A stretch of DNA of 22,969 bases, taken from the NCBI GenBank assembly GCA_020741755.1, contig DYYI01000019.1, positions 1-22,969 of the forward strand. Reading direction: 5' to 3'. Made by a program: the position numbers and the translations under genes. The notes below the pieces were generated by a model. That model searched no databases, was not told the DNA's origin, and saw only the letters and a program-made list of their open reading frames with translations. This DNA comes from Aliicoccus persicus_A. GTDB lineage: Bacteria > Bacillota > Bacilli > Staphylococcales > Salinicoccaceae. Below, one piece after another: positions 22,687 to 22,969 of the stretch. Position 1 is the stretch's first letter. Each line of letters begins with the position of its first letter.

Positions 22687-22969
22687 GCGTGTCAGTGAGC
22701 AAGTTTCATTGGCACGTAAATCAATCTGCACGCCAATGAGGAAGTTTCATTGGCACGTAAATCCATTTGCACGTCAGTGAGCAAGTTTCATTGGCACGTA
22801 AATCAATCTGCACGCCAATGAGCAAGTTTCATTGGCACGTAAATCCATTTGCACGCCAGTGAGCAAGTTTCATTGGCACGTAAATCAATCTGCGTGTCAG
22901 TGAGGAAGTTTCATTGGCACGTAAATCCATTTGCACGTCAGTGAGCGCATCTCATAGTCCGTCAAATCC
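22687..22969. repeat. 41-bp tandem repeat array after lipL (continues past window end)
   Basis: AAGTTTCATTGGCACGTAAA recurs at 22701, 22742, 22783, 22824, 22865 and 22906, an exact 41-bp period; a seventh, decayed unit runs into the window edge. Units alternate CAATCTG and CCATTTG after the core, giving an 82-bp higher-order repeat. Each full unit can form a 7-bp hairpin of GCCAATG, GCCAGTG or GTCAGTG with CATTGGC around a 9-base loop. No coding frame of note. This accounts for nearly all the sequence after lipL. Confidence 0.93.

Noticed and set aside
22687..22969. CRISPR array
   Set aside because: The stretches between repeat cores are themselves repeated (alternating two versions), so there are no unique spacers, and no cas genes are present.

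Overview
The window reads as the chromosome of a low-GC Gram-positive of the Staphylococcaceae. It is probably not Staphylococcus itself but a relative such as Salinicoccus, Jeotgalicoccus, Nosocomiicoccus or Macrococcus; this is inferred from protein resemblance recalled from memory, and no search was run. The gene content is close to the S. aureus tuf-to-pta neighbourhood (tuf, M20 amidohydrolase, kbl, epimerase-like dehydrogenase, HAD, tadA, Cof-type HAD, folE2, bshB2, pdxK, ung, ywdK, hemQ, pta, lipL), with different spacing and insertions.

Layout. 1-929: 3' part of tuf with a strong terminator. 1125-5513: a large sortase-anchored surface protein with a YSIRK signal, five ~180-residue modules, an Asp-Ala dipeptide repeat of ~208 codons and an LPATG anchor. 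5655-6632: a membrane-anchored alpha/beta hydrolase. 6730-10239 (minus): three overlapping paralogous M20 amidohydrolases. 10240-10366: a divergent control region with a perfect palindrome and a cre-like site. 10367-12515: kbl plus an SDR-type threonine dehydrogenase, together a threonine-to-glycine pathway. 12561-14629: HAD phosphatase, tadA and Cof-type HAD. 14778-15122 (minus): DUF4260 membrane protein. 15123-15675: no gene; two adjacent arrays of palindromic repeats with a 51-bp period. 15676-18452 (minus): pdxK-yojF-bshB2-folE2. 18556-19825: ung, a DUF5327-type gene and ywdK. 19881-20779 (minus): hemQ and a likely 30-residue small protein. 20893-22663: pta and lipL, overlapping. 22664-22969: no gene; a 41-bp tandem array running off the end.

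How the genes fit together. Most of the window is conserved metabolism: translation (tuf, tadA), threonine breakdown, PLP salvage, bacillithiol and folate synthesis, uracil repair, coproporphyrin-dependent haem synthesis, acetyl-phosphate formation and lipoylation of glycine cleavage H protein. Kbl, PdxK (PLP supply) and LipL (GcvH lipoylation) all touch glycine and one-carbon metabolism, but nothing here shows co-regulation.

I do not see a clear new defence or mobile system. The least explained content is the surface protein (an unrecognised domain with a W-G-Q-x-Y-H core and an Asp-Ala stalk) and the three intergenic arrays of hairpin-forming repeats.
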